Source: SIG440 sp045580025
Lineage (GTDB): Bacteria > Bacillota > Clostridia > Monoglobales > Monoglobaceae
Direction of reading: 5' to 3'
DNA: 27,227 nucleotides
NCBI GenBank assembly: GCA_045580025.1
Contig: JAZNNB010000058.1
Location: 1 to 27,227 of the forward strand
In this document: positions 17,041 to 24,111 of the stretch, piece after piece
Layout of the letters: each line of letters begins with the position of its first letter
How positions within the stretch are numbered: position 1 is the stretch's first letter
Position numbers and translations under genes: made by a program
The notes under the pieces: generated by a model
Databases searched by the model: none
Seen by the model: the letters and a program-made list of their open reading frames with translations, nothing else
What the model was told of the DNA's origin: nothing

Positions 17041-17060
17041 GCCATGCAAAACAGCATGGC
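17041..17060 (+). other. Perfect 7-bp hairpin between murA and ftsQ
   Basis: GCCATGC (17041-17047) and GCATGGC (17054-17060) flank the loop AAAACA. The next bases (GTAGGGCAAAAGG) contain no T-run, so it is not an intrinsic terminator. It lies in a 69-nt gap that holds nothing else besides the ftsQ ribosome site. Confidence 0.5.
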
Positions 17061-17102
17061 GTAGGGCAAAAGGACAAGCTGTTTAAAGGAAGGGGGCGCA
17101 AC

Positions 17103-18050
17103 ATGAAAATTGTGAGAAAAAAGAAGACTAAAAGTTTGGCAGAAAATGAAACTTTAAACAATGAACTTGAACAAAAAAAGCGAAAGCTTATGAAACAGAA
17201 ACGCAAGAAACGCAGAAAAAGAAGATTTATTATTTTTGTGTTTTTGTTTGTCTGCATAGGGATAATTGTTGCGGTCCTCAAAGCACCTTTTTTCAATATT
17301 CAGGCGGTTTATTCGGTGGGACAGTCACAGATGACCGAAAGTGAAATTTTAGAGATTGCCCAGATAAAAACTGGGGTAAATATTTTCAGTACAAATTTGA
17401 AAATTGCACAAAGACGGCTTAATTCTAATGCTGAGATAGAAGAAGCCAGCATCAGAAGAATTTTCCCCAATAAAATAAAGATTTCAGTAAAGGAAGCCAA
17501 ACCTATTGCTTATATAAAAAAGGAGGATAAGCTTCTTTTTATTGACGGATGGGGGAAAATAATAAAGGTACATGCAGCGAGTGATGAAGAAAAGCCGACG
17601 GCCCCTGAACTTTTTGGTGTTGAGGCGATTTCGGAAAAACCCGGTGAGCAGTTTGCAAAACCGAATGACTCAAGGGCAGAGGTGCTCTTTGATTGTTTGC
17701 CGACTCTCTCTGAGACTGGACTTTTGGAAAAACTGAATTATATAAGTCTTGCGGACCTTTCGGATATACATCTTGATTATGAAAACAGACTTTATATGAT
17801 GCTTGGAAGCTATGAAAACATAGATTACAAACTGAAATTTGTAAAAAAAGTAATCGATGAGAATATTTCAGAGTATGAAAAAGCGCTCCTTGATTATAGA
17901 GGAGACAAGCTCTATGTGGGAAGACGCGAAACGCCTGAGGAAAAGGCGGCTCTTGAAGAGGCAAAGGAGAATGACGCTGAACAGGAAAAGACGGACAGTG
18001 AAAATGGTGTCAGCGGAGATGCAGAAAACGAAGAAAAGACGGCTCAATAA
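17103..18050 (+). CDS. ftsQ: Cell division protein FtsQ/DivIB
   Basis: This 315-residue bitopic protein has a very basic cytoplasmic N-terminus (residues 1-40, many K/R), one transmembrane helix (about 41-60: FIIFVFLFVCIGIIVAVL) and a POTRA-type domain (about 65-140: FNIQAVYSVG, IRRIFPNKIKISVKEAKPIAYI) followed by the FtsQ/DivIB beta domain. It forms the septal trimer with FtsL and DivIC. An acidic, probably disordered tail of about 45 residues (rich in E, D, K) closes the protein outside the membrane; variable tails occur in DivIB but this one is long. Confidence 0.9.
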   Translation: MKIVRKKKTKSLAENETLNNELEQKKRKLMKQKRKKRRKRRFIIFVFLFVCIGIIVAVLKAPFFNIQAVYSVGQSQMTESEILEIAQIKTGVNIFSTNLKIAQRRLNSNAEIEEASIRRIFPNKIKISVKEAKPIAYIKKEDKLLFIDGWGKIIKVHAASDEEKPTAPELFGVEAISEKPGEQFAKPNDSRAEVLFDCLPTLSETGLLEKLNYISLADLSDIHLDYENRLYMMLGSYENIDYKLKFVKKVIDENISEYEKALLDYRGDKLYVGRRETPEEKAALEEAKENDAEQEKTDSENGVSGDAENEEKTAQ

Positions 18051-18073
18051 ATTTTGATAAAGAGGAAAAGAAA

Positions 18074-18823
18074 ATGGAATGGAATAAAAAACAAAAATTT
18101 CAGGTTGCGATGGCAGTGATGGTGTTTGTCCTTGTGTTTGCAATAACCTGGCAGATAAAAGGCGTAAGGAAAACCAATGCGGTAGAAAGCCAGATTTCAA
18201 ATAGAGTAGAAACTCTTCAACAGGATTACAAAGCAGAACTTGATAAAAATGAAGACTTGCTTCAGCAGGTTTTAGAGCTCCAGAATGATTTGGCAAAGTA
18301 CAGAGAGCAGATTACTGAAAGTGGCGGTGCGGCAAAAATTTTGAAAGAGGAGCTTAACCGTGCAGAAACTTTGGCGGGACTTACTGATGTCACCGGTAGC
18401 GGAATTGTCGTTGTTATAAAAGATGGATCAGGCACAAAGACGGATTCTGCACTGTATAACGACGGATATGGCATTGTGCATGACACATATCTTCTGACTA
18501 TTTTGAATGAACTTCGTGCAGCAGGAGCAGAGGCACTTTCAATCAATGATGAAAGAATACTTGCCACCAGTGAAATACGTTGTGCAGGACCTACTGTTAG
18601 CATAAACAACACGAAGCTTGCGGCACCATTTGAGGTTAAGGTTATCGGAAACCCTGACACTCTTGAAAATGCTTTGAGAATGCCGGGCGGTGCTGTGGAT
18701 GAAGCCACCTTTTATGGTGTGGATATAACAATAAAAAAGAGTAACAAGCTTATGATAAAAAAATATACAGGGGCAGGCAGCTTTAAATATGCCCAGACAA
18801 TTCAGCCGGAGGTGACAGAATAA
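18074..18823 (+). CDS. DUF881 membrane protein (YlxW/YlxX type)
   Basis: This 249-residue protein has a single N-terminal transmembrane helix (about residues 11-29), a coiled coil (about 40-95) and an extracytoplasmic DUF881 domain (about 100-240, with TGSGIVVVIKDG, LLTILNELRAAGAEALSIND, RCAGPTVSIN). Genes of this family sit between divIB and sbp/ftsA in Bacillus and clostridia; their function is not established, though the location suggests a role in division or the envelope. The stop codon TAA shares one base with the next ATG, so translation is coupled. Confidence 0.87.
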   Translation: MEWNKKQKFQVAMAVMVFVLVFAITWQIKGVRKTNAVESQISNRVETLQQDYKAELDKNEDLLQQVLELQNDLAKYREQITESGGAAKILKEELNRAETLAGLTDVTGSGIVVVIKDGSGTKTDSALYNDGYGIVHDTYLLTILNELRAAGAEALSINDERILATSEIRCAGPTVSINNTKLAAPFEVKVIGNPDTLENALRMPGGAVDEATFYGVDITIKKSNKLMIKKYTGAGSFKYAQTIQPEVTE

Positions 18824-19335
18824 TGATTTTTGCAGTAGCAGGACTTCTTGGCATACTTTTTGGTCTCTTGATACCTTATAATCTTTCGTCGGCGACGCTT
18901 CCTTATGTTGCAGTTGCACTTGTGGCGGCTCTTGACTCTGTGTTTGGCGCACTCCTGGCAAACCTGAATAAGAAGTTTAATTCCAACGTCTTTATGATGG
19001 GACTTGTTTCAAATGCAATTCTGGCGGTTTTCCTCACATATGTAGGTGACCTGCTTGGTATTCAGCTTGACTTTGCAGCTATTGTTGTGTTTGGCGTGAG
19101 AATATTCAATAATATGGCGGCAATAAGAAGAATAACCTTTGATATTTACTTTGAAAAGAGGACAAGAGAAAAGGAAAGGTTAAAGAGGTTGGCACTTAAA
19201 GAGGCAACAGCCGAAATTGACATAAATGAAGGGGAAGTAACTGAAGAAACAGGGACTTCTGATGAGGAGAAAACTCCGGAGAATGAAAAGACTGAAATGG
19301 AAGAAAGTGAGAACAAGGAGCAGGAAGAAAAATAA
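18823..19335 (+). CDS. sbp: Small basic protein Sbp (DUF1290) with acidic tail
   Basis: The first ~110 residues match the DUF1290/Sbp family: four hydrophobic segments (about 1-17, 28-46, 58-80, 85-105) with VAALDSVFGALLA and VFGVRIFNNMAAIRR. The family is found next to ylxW and the division genes in Firmicutes; its function is unknown. This copy is 170 residues, longer than the usual ~110-120, because of a C-terminal extension rich in E, T and K (about residues 115-170). The tail is low complexity and probably disordered. Confidence 0.88.
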   Translation: MIFAVAGLLGILFGLLIPYNLSSATLPYVAVALVAALDSVFGALLANLNKKFNSNVFMMGLVSNAILAVFLTYVGDLLGIQLDFAAIVVFGVRIFNNMAAIRRITFDIYFEKRTREKERLKRLALKEATAEIDINEGEVTEETGTSDEEKTPENEKTEMEESENKEQEEK

Positions 19336-19366
19336 TAAGGTGCTTCACAAAATAGGATGTTTTCTC

Positions 19367-19395
19367 TTGACAGAATGAAAATTAAATGCTAAAAT
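19367..19395 (+). promoter_or_regulatory. Sigma-A promoter of ftsZ
   Basis: TTGACA (19367-19372), a 17-bp spacer and TAAAAT (19390-19395) make a near-perfect sigma-A promoter in the 199-bp gap before ftsZ. Transcription should start near 19402, leaving a leader of about 130 nt. This gives ftsZ and secG expression independent of the long upstream operon. Confidence 0.87.
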
Positions 19396-19463
19396 GAAAT
19401 ATAAGTGTGGAAGAGTAACTTTTTTTCAAAAGCTACGTATGATTTTTACATAAAAATGAGTAG

Positions 19464-19514
19464 AAAGGGCATGGCAAACAATGATGCTTTTCGTTGTGGA
19501 AATGGCAGCCCTTT
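19464..19514 (+). promoter_or_regulatory. Hairpin in the ftsZ 5' leader
   Basis: AAAGGGC (19464-19470) pairs perfectly with GCCCTTT (19508-19514). A smaller nested pairing (ACAAT with GTTGT) is possible inside the 37-nt loop. The right arm ends seven bases before the ftsZ Shine-Dalgarno AGGAGGA (19522-19528), and no T-tract follows. It may shape ftsZ mRNA stability or translation; no known RNA family is recognised. Confidence 0.45.
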
Positions 19515-19534
19515 AAAAGATAGGAGGAATTATT

Positions 19535-20716
19535 TTGTTCGAGTTTGATAACGAAATGGCAGGCCCAGCTAAAATAAAGGTTGTCGGTGTTGGTGGCGGT
19601 GGTAATAATGCCGTAAACCGAATGATTGAAGCCCAGGTTCAGTGTGTTGAATTTATTGCAGTAAATACGGACAAGCAGGATTTGGGTCTTTCAAAGGCTG
19701 CACAGAAAATTCAGATTGGTTCAAAGATTACAAAAGGTCTTGGTGCAGGTGCTGTTCCTGAGGTTGGCGCAAAAGCTGCTGAAGAAAGCCGTGACGAGAT
19801 TGCCCTGGCACTTCAGGATGCTGATATGGTGTTTGTTACTGCCGGTATGGGCGGCGGAACAGGTACTGGTGCAGCTCCCATTGTTGCTGAAATTGCAAAA
19901 GAACTTGGCATTTTGACAGTTGGTATCGTTACAAAACCATTCTGCTTTGAAGGTGCTGTTCGTGCAAGAAATGCAGCAGAGGGTATTGAAAATCTCAAAA
20001 ATTCAGTTGATACTTTGGTTGTTATTCCTAATGACAAGCTTCTTGAAATTGCTGAAAACAGAACACCCCTTACAGAGTCTTTCAAGATGGCTGATGATGT
20101 GCTCCGACAAGGTGTTCAGGGTATATCTGACCTTATTTCAAGACCTGGTCTTATCAGTCTTGACTTTGCAGATATCAAGACAATTATGAAAAACACTGGC
20201 TATGCTCATATGGGTATCGGCAAGGCAACAGGCGAAAACCGTGCCGCTGATGCTGCAGCAAAGGCTATCAACAGCCCGCTTCTTGAAACCTCTATTGCAG
20301 GTGCAAAGGGCGTTATTCTCAATGTTACCGGTGGCAGCGACCTCGGTATTCTTGAAATCCAGACAGCTTCACAGATAATTACAGAAGCAGCCGACGCAGA
20401 TGCTAACATCATTCTTGGTGCAATCATTGACGAGACTTTGGGCGATGAAATTCAGGTTACTGTTATTGCTACGGGCTTTGATGGACGTGGAACATCTATT
20501 CCTCTCGGAAGAGTAAGTTCACCATTTTCAAAGAATGAAGGAAAGAGCATTTTCGCAGCAATGAAAGAAGAACTTCAGGAAAAGAAGGTTGAAGCATCGG
20601 TTGGGACTGCTCCCCAAGAAGTTGTAAAGCCCGCAGAATCGGCAACGCCTTTTTACAAAGTAAGTGAGGATGACGGCATTGACGTTCCCGTGTTCCTCCG
20701 CAAAAATCAGGATTAG
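19535..20716 (+). CDS. ftsZ: Cell division GTPase FtsZ
   Basis: FtsZ is the tubulin-like GTPase that forms the division ring. The 393-residue protein has the signature GGGTGTG (residues 106-112), the N-terminal VGGGGNNAVNRM (about 18-30), NTDKQDL near 44, and the C-terminal conserved peptide DDGIDVPVFLRK that binds partners such as SepF or FtsA. The start is TTG, with AGGAGGA six bases upstream. A dedicated promoter and leader precede it. The usual ftsA neighbour is missing. Confidence 0.98.
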   Translation: MFEFDNEMAGPAKIKVVGVGGGGNNAVNRMIEAQVQCVEFIAVNTDKQDLGLSKAAQKIQIGSKITKGLGAGAVPEVGAKAAEESRDEIALALQDADMVFVTAGMGGGTGTGAAPIVAEIAKELGILTVGIVTKPFCFEGAVRARNAAEGIENLKNSVDTLVVIPNDKLLEIAENRTPLTESFKMADDVLRQGVQGISDLISRPGLISLDFADIKTIMKNTGYAHMGIGKATGENRAADAAAKAINSPLLETSIAGAKGVILNVTGGSDLGILEIQTASQIITEAADADANIILGAIIDETLGDEIQVTVIATGFDGRGTSIPLGRVSSPFSKNEGKSIFAAMKEELQEKKVEASVGTAPQEVVKPAESATPFYKVSEDDGIDVPVFLRKNQD

Positions 20717-20753
20717 TTTTAAAGCATAAGAAATATTAAGGAGGAAATTTAAA

Positions 20754-21167
20754 ATGCAAACAGCTTTGATTATTATTCACGTTATTATTTCTGTTGTACT
20801 TGTTGCAACAGTTTTGATGCAGTCAGGAAAACAGCAGGGTCTTTCAGGTGCTATCGCAGGTGGCGCTGAAACTTTCTTTGGAAAGAACAAAGGCAGAACT
20901 ATTGACGGAGTTCTCAAAAAGGTTACAGCTGTTGTTGCACTCTTGTTCGTAATCAGCTCTATCGTTTTGGCAACATATGCTATCAACAAGAGTAATGCAG
21001 AAAATGCTGCAAACGAAGAAGCTGCACAGACCGAAAGTAGTCAGCAGACAGAAGCGGGTCTTGATGAAAACGGAAATCTCGTTGACGCAGACGGCAACAT
21101 TCTTATGACTGCTGAAGATTTGGCGGCATCACAGGCTGAAAGCCACGCTGAAGGCGATGCTGAATAA
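20754..21167 (+). CDS. secG: Preprotein translocase subunit SecG with long acidic tail
   Basis: SecG is the small, non-essential subunit of the SecYEG channel. Residues 1-75 show the normal two-helix form: helix 1 (about 3-23), the conserved loop QSGKQQGLSGAIAGG and FFGK, then helix 2 (about 55-76). The protein is 137 residues, against roughly 75-80 for most Gram-positive SecG, because of an A/E/Q-rich tail that includes the pseudo-repeat DENGNLV-DADGNIL. From the known SecG topology the tail should lie outside the membrane; its role is unknown. AAGGAGG precedes the ATG, and a terminator follows. Confidence 0.92.
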   Translation: MQTALIIIHVIISVVLVATVLMQSGKQQGLSGAIAGGAETFFGKNKGRTIDGVLKKVTAVVALLFVISSIVLATYAINKSNAENAANEEAAQTESSQQTEAGLDENGNLVDADGNILMTAEDLAASQAESHAEGDAE

Positions 21168-21185
21168 TTAAAATCCAAACAAAAA

Positions 21186-21216
21186 AAGAAACCGTCCCAA
21201 AAGGGACGGTTTTTCT
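21186..21216 (+). terminator. Intrinsic terminator after secG
   Basis: AAACCGTCCC (21189-21198) pairs perfectly with GGGACGGTTT (21203-21212) around an AAAA loop, followed by further T residues (to 21214). It marks the end of the dcw/ftsZ/secG unit. Confidence 0.94.
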
Positions 21217-21278
21217 TAAATAGAGGAAAGCATATTTGATTTTCAGGCGGGTAAAATAACAAAAAAGGAGGATTCTTT

Positions 21279-23336
21279 ATGACACTTATTGATATACTTG
21301 CAAATTTTCATATAATGCCACAGTTTCCTCCGGGAGCGATGCGGCAGGCAGAAAAAATGCCCAAAACCGTGGGCGAAAAGGATAAAATGGGTCGTCTGGA
21401 CCTTTCAGACAAGCTTATCATTACTATTGACGGTGATGATGCCAAGGATTTTGACGATGCGATTTCTATTGAAAGGCTAGAGAATAAGAATTTTTTGCTT
21501 GGTGTCCATATAGCGGATGTTACCCATTATATAACCGAAAATTCACCCATAGACCGTGCGGCATTTGCCCGCGGAACAAGTGTTTATCTTATTGATACAG
21601 TTGTGCCTATGCTTCCTTTTGAACTTTCCAATGAGCTTTGCAGTCTGAAACCCAATGCCCAGAGGCTTGCGGTGTCGGTGTTTATGGAGATAACGCCCTC
21701 GGGCAAAATGGAAAGCTATGAAATATGCGAAAGTGTCATTGTTTCAAAAGCCCGTATGACCTATGCTGATGTGACAAGAATTTTGGAGGGCGATGAAAGG
21801 CTCTGTGAAAAATATTCTGGGCTTGTTCCTATGCTGAAAATGATGAATGTGCTTTCAGATATTTTGAAAAAAAGAAGAGTGGCAGAGGGCTCGGTGGAAT
21901 TTGAAACCCATGAATCAAAGATCACTCTTGACAAGGATGGCAAGCCAGTCTCTGTGGAACGTTATCCTATAACAATTTCAAATGGTATAATTGAGGAGTT
22001 TATGCTTATGTGCAATGTTACTGTGGCGAAGCATCTTACAAAGCAGGGGCTCCCTTGTGTTTATCGTGTTCACGAAAAACCTGACCTTTTGAAAGTCCAA
22101 AGGCTTGGGGAAATCTTGCCACTTTTGGGCGTTGATTTTGCGCTTAGTTATGATGTCACGTCAAAGGATTTTCAGGATGTTTTGGGACGTACCCAAAATG
22201 ATGAAAAGGCAGAGGTAATAAATTATCTATTGCTTCGAAGCATGGCAAAGGCGAAATATAGCGAGACAAATCTTGGACATTTTGGGCTTGGGTTTGACTG
22301 TTACTGTCACTTTACTTCGCCCATACGCCGTTATCCTGATGTGGTTGTTCACCGTATTTTGAAAGAAAGTCTCAAGGGTGAATTATTAGGAAAAAGAAAA
22401 GAACATTTTAAGGAGATTTCGGTGAGTGCTTCGGTGACTTCTTCCACAACAGAAATCAATGCGGCAGAGGCAGAGCTTCGGTGGAAAGCGGTTAAAAAAG
22501 CGGAGTTTATGACTGACAAAGTGGGAGAAAAGTATGATGCGATTATTACTCACGTGACAAATTCGGGATTTTTTGCAGAGCTTTCAAATACAGTTGAGGG
22601 TTTTGTGGCGGCGAGAACTTTGATGGATGATGTGTATGTGCTTGCTGAAAATGGAGTCGCACTTATGGGTCTTCGCACAAAACGTAGTTTTTGTATTGGT
22701 GACAAAATAAGGATAAGAGTGGCATCGGTTGATGTCGAACGCCAGTTTGTGGATTTTGAAGTCGAGGGTATGGGAATTTATCGGGCTATGCAAAGAAAGT
22801 CGGCAAGAGGCGGTAATTCCAAGAAGAATATAGGTCAAAAAGAGAAAAGGATACTGAGAGAAATTTCCAGAGAACAACGAGAAGAAAAAAACGAGAAGAG
22901 CGAAGAAAGAAGGAAAGCGGATACAGAAAAACAGATATTTGAAAATGCACTGGTTTCTGTTGCTTTTGATGAGCTTCAAAATCTTTACAAATTCAAGCGC
23001 ACTGAAAAAGGAATGGTTGGGGTTATGCTTTTTGATATGGCATCAAATATTTCTCAGCCGCTTCTTAAGAACTTTTTTGATAATGATGCACACTTTGATT
23101 TAGAAAGAATTATTATATCAGCAAAAAGGTCACTTAAAAACACGCTGGATATAATAGGAGAAAGTTTTGGATTTGTTATTGGAAAAGGTGTGGGGGAAAG
23201 CTTAATTTTATATACAATTCTGGCACTTTTGCATTTTGAAAAATGTTTGAAGCGAGGAGAAGTGCACTATGGAAAACGGGAGAACGAATATCTTGAAATA
23301 TTTAAAAAAGTACAAAGGAAAGGAGATAAAAAATGA
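21279..23336 (+). CDS. RNase II/R-family exoribonuclease lacking N-terminal OB domains
   Basis: The RNB catalytic domain spans about residues 42-365, with the four metal-binding aspartates D51, D57, D59 and D60 and HFTSPIRRYPD near 344. An S1 domain (about 415-497) follows, then a lysine/arginine/glutamate-rich linker (about 505-552) and about 130 residues that I do not recognise. The protein begins at the short segment that in RNase R directly precedes RNB (DILANFHIMPQFP), so the winged helix and two cold-shock domains are absent; the 62 bp upstream to the secG terminator cannot encode them. The place after secG matches rnr in Bacillus, so it is probably a remodelled RNase R acting in 3'-5' RNA decay. 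AAAGGAGG precedes the ATG. Confidence 0.88.
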   Translation: MTLIDILANFHIMPQFPPGAMRQAEKMPKTVGEKDKMGRLDLSDKLIITIDGDDAKDFDDAISIERLENKNFLLGVHIADVTHYITENSPIDRAAFARGTSVYLIDTVVPMLPFELSNELCSLKPNAQRLAVSVFMEITPSGKMESYEICESVIVSKARMTYADVTRILEGDERLCEKYSGLVPMLKMMNVLSDILKKRRVAEGSVEFETHESKITLDKDGKPVSVERYPITISNGIIEEFMLMCNVTVAKHLTKQGLPCVYRVHEKPDLLKVQRLGEILPLLGVDFALSYDVTSKDFQDVLGRTQNDEKAEVINYLLLRSMAKAKYSETNLGHFGLGFDCYCHFTSPIRRYPDVVVHRILKESLKGELLGKRKEHFKEISVSASVTSSTTEINAAEAELRWKAVKKAEFMTDKVGEKYDAIITHVTNSGFFAELSNTVEGFVAARTLMDDVYVLAENGVALMGLRTKRSFCIGDKIRIRVASVDVERQFVDFEVEGMGIYRAMQRKSARGGNSKKNIGQKEKRILREISREQREEKNEKSEERRKADTEKQIFENALVSVAFDELQNLYKFKRTEKGMVGVMLFDMASNISQPLLKNFFDNDAHFDLERIIISAKRSLKNTLDIIGESFGFVIGKGVGESLILYTILALLHFEKCLKRGEVHYGKRENEYLEIFKKVQRKGDKK

Positions 23337-24064
23337 AAACAGCTTTGATTACCGGTGGGGCAAGGGGAATTGGACGTGCCATTGCTGAAAAGTTTGCGGA
23401 TATGGGCATGAATGTTGCAATAAATTATAACAAAAGCAAAAATGAGGCAGAAACACTGAAGAATAAATTGCTTGAAAAAGGCGCAAAAGTCGAAATCTTT
23501 TGTGCAGATGTGGCAAACGCGGGCGCGGTTTCAAAAATGATTGAGGGTGTAAGCAGTACATTTGGGGGCATTGATGTTCTTGTAAACAATGCGGGGATTG
23601 CTTTGCCTCAAGGCCTTTTCACCGATGTGGCAGAATGTGATATGAAAAAAGTTTTTGACGTGGATGTTTTTGGGCTGATGAATTGCACAAAGGCGGTTAT
23701 ACCTCAGATGGTGAGAAAAAAATCGGGAAAGATAATAAACATTTCTTCAATATGGGGCGTTTGTGGCGGCTCGTGTGAAACTGTGTATTCTGCGGCAAAG
23801 GCGGCGGTGATTGGGTTTACAAAGGCGCTTGCAAAGGAACTCGGACCATCAGGGATAAATGTGAACTGCATTGCACCTGGGTTTATTGATACCGATATGA
23901 ACCGACATTTGTCAAAAGAGGATATTGAGGCTTTCTGTCAGGATGTTCCTCTTGGAAGAATCGGAAAACCGGAGGATGTAGCAGAGACGGTCTGGTTTTT
24001 GGCATCAGGCGGTGCTGATTATATAACAGGTCAGGTCTTAAATGTTGATGGCGGAATGATATAA
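23333..24064 (+). CDS. Short-chain dehydrogenase/reductase, FabG/YmfI-like
   Basis: This classical SDR of 243 residues has the NAD(P) loop TGGARGIG (7-14), NNAG (85-88), catalytic S139 (NISSIWG), Y152 and K156, and the C-terminal GQVLNVDGG. The Asn of the usual N-S-Y-K tetrad appears to be Asp (FDVDVFG, residue 111). The SSIWG and later SCET stretches recall YmfI-type proteins, which in Bacillus reduce 5-aminopentanone on elongation factor P; that link is from memory of the family and tentative. 3-oxoacyl-ACP reductase FabG is the other candidate, but no fatty-acid genes are near. The start overlaps the exoribonuclease stop by four bases, so the two are co-translated. Confidence 0.9.
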   Translation: MKTALITGGARGIGRAIAEKFADMGMNVAINYNKSKNEAETLKNKLLEKGAKVEIFCADVANAGAVSKMIEGVSSTFGGIDVLVNNAGIALPQGLFTDVAECDMKKVFDVDVFGLMNCTKAVIPQMVRKKSGKIINISSIWGVCGGSCETVYSAAKAAVIGFTKALAKELGPSGINVNCIAPGFIDTDMNRHLSKEDIEAFCQDVPLGRIGKPEDVAETVWFLASGGADYITGQVLNVDGGMI

Positions 24065-24096
24065 AAAAGGCAAAGAACTTTTGTTCTTTGCCTTTT
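24065..24096. terminator. Bidirectional intrinsic terminator between convergent genes
   Basis: AAAAGGCAAAGAAC (24065-24078) and GTTCTTTGCCTTTT (24083-24096) form a perfect 14-bp stem with a TTTT loop. Each strand reads a T-tract on its 3' side, so it can end both the SDR transcript (+) and the mgtE transcript (-). Confidence 0.93.
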
Positions 24097-24111
24097 AAAT
24101 TTTGCTAAAAA

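Noticed and set aside
21060..21125. EF-hand or dockerin-like calcium site in the SecG tail
   Set aside because: The DENGNLV/DADGNIL repeat is short and lacks the full 12-residue loop plus flanking helices.
21229..21257. Possible promoter for the exoribonuclease gene (TAAAAT at 21252-21257)
   Set aside because: The -10 is good but no acceptable -35 is found 16-18 bp upstream, so I do not list it, although a start after the terminator is needed.
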